This document shows positions 7,147 through 10,233 of a stretch of DNA of 10,233 nt, one piece after another; position 1 is the stretch's first letter; every line of letters starts with the position of its first letter. The notes beneath the pieces are model-generated. The model ran no database searches, had not been told where the DNA came from, and saw only the letters and a program-made list of their open reading frames with translations. The stretch covers positions 1-10,233 of the forward strand of contig JACQGS010000244.1 in assembly GCA_016199405.1 (NCBI GenBank), in the 5' to 3' direction. The translations under genes and the position numbers were made by a program. The DNA comes from Chloroflexota bacterium. GTDB lineage: Bacteria; Chloroflexota; Anaerolineae; UBA4142.

Positions 7147-7179
7147 TCTACTCCCGCGCGGATTCGATTCGACCTCATT

Positions 7180-8544
7180 CTATCGATTGGTTCTTGCTAT
7201 TGACCCAACGATTTTGTTCTTGAGCTTCCCGGCTTGCAGTTTGATCTGCTTTGTGCTGGAAAACTTGGAACGAAGAGCTCGCCTATATTCTCGTATTTTT
7301 GACATGGTGGATTCTCCGCTAGAGTGGAGAAACCTGACGAAGTTGGCGCTTGCACTGCGCCCCAATTCTCGTAACTTGAGACCGACGGTCCGTTCACTTC
7401 GCCCCAATTCTCGTAACTTGAGACCGACGGTCCGTTCACTTCGCCGGGCAAGTCTGAGTGTACTTGACTCCAGTTTATCTCTCAAGTTTTGAACCGCCAT
7501 GATGCGAGCTTGGCTTTTTCGGCGTTGCTGTCTGCGCGCCGCATAGATCGTTTGCGGCAGAACCGAGCGGACATAAGCCATACAATAATAACCCACTTCT
7601 CGGCGTTTGGAGCGAGCATCTTTTTTCAATGCCGCGATTTCCGACGCGAGTTGTTTTTCCAACTTGGGATCGTCGGTTTCCTCTTGGATATTGCGCTTCA
7701 ATCCAATTTGGGCTTCGATTTGCAAGATCGCTTCAACTTGCTTTCTTTTCTTGGTCCCGAATCTCTCTTCAATCGGATCAAAAAGCATATCGTGATCAGC
7801 GATACTCTGAATAATAGTCGCCTCACCCGCTCTTATGCCGGCGCCTTTTCTCAAAGTGGATTCGAGGATTTTTTTCTCTTCATATAATCCCCACGAGATG
7901 AAAAGCACGGTGATGAGCAAACCGCCAATTCCAAGTCCCAATGCCACCCCGATCGTTAGGAGACTGGACTGGCTGCCGGCGAACAAATTGGTGTTAAAAA
8001 TGAAATGTCCGAAAATGGCGGCAACCCACCCCAGAACCAATCCAACCATGCGCGTATTTCCTTTTTCAAGCCGAAAGAGCCCCAAAGAGATTCCAACCAA
8101 CGCGGTGGCGCTGCTGTGCATTAAAGAAGTTGAAAAGACACGACCGAGCGTTAAAATGAGGTCTTGGGAAGTTCCGGCGCCGGTTAAAAAGCGTAGATTC
8201 TCTCCCACCGTAAATCCGGTCCCGATGGCAAAACCAAGGATGGCGCCGTCGACAAAATAATGGAATTTAGTTTGGCGCACGAGATAGATGAGCAGAAGCG
8301 ATTTCAGAATCTCTTCGGTAATCGGCGCGAGGCGAGTGGCGACTGATTCTAAGCCAAGGATGGGTACGAGAGCAGAGTTAAGTCGAAGAGAAACAGCCGA
8401 GACAAGAATTCCCCAGCTAATGCAGGCAACGATCATCCTGAGATTGCTGGATGAATATAGATCAAGCCAGCGAACCGTGAAAAGAAACGTCAACGGAATC
8501 GCAATCGCAAATAAAGCCGGCAAGTTGAAACTGAATTGATCCAT
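7180..8544 (-). CDS. PrsW-family intramembrane protease with long basic helical tail
   Basis: This multi-pass membrane protein (454 aa) has about seven hydrophobic helices in residues 8-220. It shows the family signatures: EE at 77-78 in ITEEILK, a second Glu in FTVGEN (Glu115), His143 in LMHSS, and GHFIFNT (His180, Asn184). PrsW of Bacillus subtilis starts the cleavage of an anti-sigma factor in the membrane; the substrate here is unknown. Residues about 220-454 are an unusual addition: charged, helical, probably coiled-coil and strongly basic (many RR/KK), likely cytoplasmic. It contains two exact copies of RSERTVGLKLRELG (368-395). The start ATG has only a weak GGA upstream. The gene lies downstream of a small membrane-protein gene and a large hairpin, and 33 bases before the STAND-WD40 gene, so it belongs to that module. 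The base composition is more AT-rich than in the WD40 gene. Confidence 0.85.
   Translation of the reverse strand: MDQFSFNLPALFAIAIPLTFLFTVRWLDLYSSSNLRMIVACISWGILVSAVSLRLNSALVPILGLESVATRLAPITEEILKSLLLIYLVRQTKFHYFVDGAILGFAIGTGFTVGENLRFLTGAGTSQDLILTLGRVFSTSLMHSSATALVGISLGLFRLEKGNTRMVGLVLGWVAAIFGHFIFNTNLFAGSQSSLLTIGVALGLGIGGLLITVLFISWGLYEEKKILESTLRKGAGIRAGEATIIQSIADHDMLFDPIEERFGTKKRKQVEAILQIEAQIGLKRNIQEETDDPKLEKQLASEIAALKKDARSKRREVGYYCMAYVRSVLPQTIYAARRQQRRKSQARIMAVQNLRDKLESSTLRLARRSERTVGLKLRELGRSERTVGLKLRELGRSASANFVRFLHSSGESTMSKIREYRRALRSKFSSTKQIKLQAGKLKNKIVGSIARTNR
7358..7445. repeat. Exact 42-bp tandem duplication inside the PrsW-like gene
   Basis: Bases 7358-7399 are repeated without change at 7400-7441, and the match runs four bases further, giving 2.1 copies with period 42. 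Since 42 is divisible by three, the reading frame is kept and a 14-residue unit (RSERTVGLKLRELG) is duplicated in the helical tail; 14 residues is two heptads of a coiled coil. The lack of any difference between copies points to a recent duplication or one kept uniform by slippage. Confidence 0.97.
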
Positions 8545-8615
8545 AAGTTCCGAATGTCCGCATGCAATAATAGAAACCTAAATGGCGTTGATTCGATTCG
8601 TGCTCTGACCGCGCC

Positions 8616-8695
8616 GCCGACCTCTCAGGTCATCTTGCTTTTTGGGATAAATGACTTGCTGGATCAACTATGTGGTCAAGATGACCTGAGTCGGC
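8616..8695. repeat. Long inverted repeat (hairpin) between the small ORF and the PrsW-like gene
   Basis: A perfect 14-bp inverted repeat, CTCAGGTCATCTTG (8624-8637) and CAAGATGACCTGAG (8677-8690), encloses a 39-base loop. An outer GCCGA/TCGGC pair (8616-8620, 8691-8695) extends the stem, with a 3-base bulge (8621-8623) on the left. There is no T-run after either arm, so it is not an ordinary terminator. It may be a small MITE/REP-like element, or an RNA structure that lowers or processes the transcript between the small gene and the protease gene. It occupies the 219-base gap at 8545-8763, in which I see no gene. Confidence 0.85.
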
Positions 8696-8763
8696 AACCA
8701 AAACGACAACTCTCTGGATTATTTTCCCGATGAGACGGCGTGCCGATCGATTGCCATTTCGGG

Positions 8764-8934
8764 TTAGCATTCTCCGCTAATAACGCATGGCGGGCAGCAG
8801 CCCGTCAACCCGTTCAACATCGTTAGGACGGATGAGCGGAATTGCGGGTTCACCGAGATCAGTACATAGACGACCGCAAAGCCGGCAAGTATGACCCCCA
8901 CAACTTTGAGAACTTTTACAACGCGTGAGTTCAT
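8764..8934 (-). CDS. 56-residue single-pass membrane protein with Cys-rich tail
   Basis: This small gene starts with ATG at 8934 and stops with TAA. Upstream is a run matching the Shine-Dalgarno sequence very well (GAGGGGGGTGA, seven bases before the start), one of the best in the window. The product has a basic N-terminus (MNSRVVKVLK), one hydrophobic helix (about 9-28, VVGVILAGFAVVYVLI) and a short tail with four cysteines (46, 47, 50 and 56) in TGCCPPCVISGEC. Positive charges before the helix suggest N-in, tail-out. It lies 120 bases downstream of one WD40 gene and 219 bases upstream of the PrsW-like protease, on the same strand. I recognise no family. It might be a subunit, regulator or substrate of a neighbour; that is inference from context only. 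Confidence 0.72.
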   Translation of the reverse strand: MNSRVVKVLKVVGVILAGFAVVYVLISVNPQFRSSVLTMLNGLTGCCPPCVISGEC

Positions 8935-8996
8935 AATTTCTTCACCCCCCTCTCAATAGATTTGGCACTTTCAGCAAGCGGCAATTGCTTTTTTGC

Positions 8997-9026
8997 TTTA
9001 TGATCGTTGTAAGAATGTGGAGACAA
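8997..9026 (-). promoter_or_regulatory. Possible promoter for the small membrane-protein gene
   Basis: On the minus strand TTGTCT (9026-9021) is followed after 18 bases by CATAAA (9002-8997), each matching 4 of 6 consensus positions. It lies in the 120-base gap between the WD40 stop at 9055 and the small gene. The gap is AT-rich and has no clear terminator, so the downstream genes could also be read from the WD40 gene's own promoter. Confidence 0.3.
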
Positions 9027-9054
9027 TCTGATCGTTTATGCAATTCGTGCGCCG

Positions 9055-10233
9055 TTAAGGTTTGGGAGTACTGGTGGCAGAAGGTGCGCAGGCTGTTTCG
9101 CGCAAGTACCGTTCGCGTTCGTCGCAGGTCAGTTCGCGCGTGACGCGGCTTTTCGCCAGTTTCAGCAAGTCCTGGATCAAGATCAAAGAGACGCGCGCCG
9201 TGCCGTCGTTGCTCGCGATCAAAACTTTTTTCCCATCCGGGCTGTAGCTTGACCAGTAGACCGCGTCATGATAACCCCGTAAGAGATCAACTTCCTCTCC
9301 CGTTTGCGCATCCCAAAACCGGACCGTCTGATCAAAACTTGAGCTCAAAATATTTCTTCCATCTCCGCTAAACGTAGCCATACTGACCGCTTGAGAATGT
9401 CCGCGGAGGGTCAAGAGTTCTTTGAATAAAGTCGCATCCCAAATTCGAATGGTCTTGTCGTAACTCGCGGTGACAATTTTCTTTCCGTCCGCGCTGAAAG
9501 AAATAGCGGCAACTGCATCGCGGTGCCCAACCAATTCGCCGATCTTTTCGCCTTTCGAATTCCAGACCCAAACGCTCGTATCATCGTTGCCAGTGACAAT
9601 CTTCGTTCCATCGGGACTGAAAGTGGCCCCACGCATTCCGAATTTCTGCCCACTCAAAACGAGCGGATTCTCGGGTGATGCCGCATTCCAAAGACGCGCA
9701 GTTCCATCCGCGCTCGCCGTCAATATTTTCCTTCCGTCGGGGCTATACGACGCCAAGTAAACGTCGGATTTGTGACCGCGCAGGGTAGCCATTAATTCCC
9801 CGGTGACACTATTCCAGATTGACGCCGTACCATCACTACTGGCGGTCACAATGCTACGTTGATCTGGACTGAACGAAGCGTGATAGAGTCCTTGGCTATT
9901 ATTCGATTTCAAAACGGAAATCTGATTTCCGGTGTTTGCATCCCAAATGCGTGCGGTCCCATCCGCGCTTGCCGTCACGATTTTGCTTCCGTCCGAACTA
10001 TAGTCAGCGCTCTTGACCGGGAGAGAATCCTTTGCCAGAGTTAGTAATTCTTCACCCGGTGGCGCCTTCCATAGGCGTGCAGTCCCATCGATACTCGCCG
10101 TTGCAATCAAGCTTCCCGTTTTGTTGATCACCGCCTTTAGCACGTTGTCTTTGTGCCCTGCCAAGACTCCAACGATTCGACCATTGGCAGAGTCGAAGAC
10201 GCGCGCGGTTAAATCAAGACTCGTGCTGATCAA
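9055..10233 (-). CDS. C-terminal part of a second WD40-repeat protein, cut by the window edge
   Basis: The frame enters from the right edge and ends with TAA at 9055; the start is outside the window. The 392 visible residues hold one partial and eight complete WD40 repeats, then the tail SRVTRELTCDERERYL with Cys370 and Cys382 and a Thr/Pro-rich end. The tail and repeats match the STAND-WD40 protein encoded to the left, so the two are paralogues. An N-terminal STAND NTPase and membrane helix are likely outside the window but cannot be seen. Some blades are degenerate: repeats 2-4 lack the usual GH before the first strand, one reads SVWVWNSKGEKIG, and the last ends in RVSLIL instead of IWD. 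No cysteine occurs in the visible region except the two in the tail. Confidence 0.88.
   Translation of the reverse strand: MISTSLDLTARVFDSANGRIVGVLAGHKDNVLKAVINKTGSLIATASIDGTARLWKAPPGEELLTLAKDSLPVKSADYSSDGSKIVTASADGTARIWDANTGNQISVLKSNNSQGLYHASFSPDQRSIVTASSDGTASIWNSVTGELMATLRGHKSDVYLASYSPDGRKILTASADGTARLWNAASPENPLVLSGQKFGMRGATFSPDGTKIVTGNDDTSVWVWNSKGEKIGELVGHRDAVAAISFSADGKKIVTASYDKTIRIWDATLFKELLTLRGHSQAVSMATFSGDGRNILSSSFDQTVRFWDAQTGEEVDLLRGYHDAVYWSSYSPDGKKVLIASNDGTARVSLILIQDLLKLAKSRVTRELTCDERERYLRETACAPSATSTPKP

Noticed and set aside
7147..7215. Promoter directly before the STAND-WD40 gene (TAGAAT near 7177)
   Set aside because: A -10-like TAGAAT is present but there is no acceptable -35 at the right distance, and it overlaps the PrsW stop; co-transcription is simpler.
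8616..8695. Hairpin as an intrinsic terminator
   Set aside because: No T-run follows the stem on either strand and the loop is 39 bases long.

Overview
The window looks like part of a chromosome from a Chloroflexota bacterium, probably near Anaerolineae. This is inferred, not proven. It rests on four things: a nSTAND-type NTPase carrying a long WD40 array with an SRVTR...ERERYL tail, an archaeal-type AspRS controlled by a T-box, a LysM/M23A lipoprotein with a C-terminal Cys-x-Cys tail, and AT-rich heptamer repeats between GC-rich genes. Every convincing gene lies on the minus strand, so transcription runs from right to left.

Layout in transcription order (right to left): (1) 10233-9055, the C-terminal part of a WD40 protein whose start lies outside the window. 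(2) 8934-8764, a 56-residue single-pass membrane protein with a cysteine-rich tail and a very strong ribosome-binding site. (3) 8695-8616, a long imperfect hairpin in the following gap. (4) 8544-7180, a PrsW-family intramembrane protease fused to a basic helical tail that contains an exact 42-bp tandem duplication. (5) 7146-3628, a 1172-residue STAND NTPase with one membrane helix and 14 WD40 repeats. (6) 3611-3371, a near-consensus sigma70-type promoter and a complete T-box leader with antiterminator and terminator. (7) 3306-2005, the AspRS it controls. (8) 2004-1892, a heptamer repeat array. (9) 1969-437, a lipoprotein with LysM and M23A peptidase domains. (10) 436-168, an AT-richer intergenic stretch holding a strong promoter. 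(11) 167-1, the start of a small membrane protein that runs off the left edge.

Two functional groups are visible. The right two thirds is an accessory module of two WD40 proteins with matching C-terminal tails on either side of a tiny membrane protein and a PrsW-like protease. Charge distribution around the STAND protein's membrane helix suggests that the NTPase is inside the cell and the double beta-propeller outside, giving a possible signal-across-the-membrane or proteolysis system; this is inference. The left third is housekeeping: AspRS, probably of the type that also charges tRNA-Asn with Asp, and a cell-wall hydrolase.

The items most worth following up are the WD40/small-protein/PrsW/STAND-WD40 neighbourhood, the unannotated small cysteine-rich gene, the two conserved cysteines in otherwise Cys-free WD40 regions, and the AspRS T-box whose specifier region holds overlapping GAA and AAU triplets.
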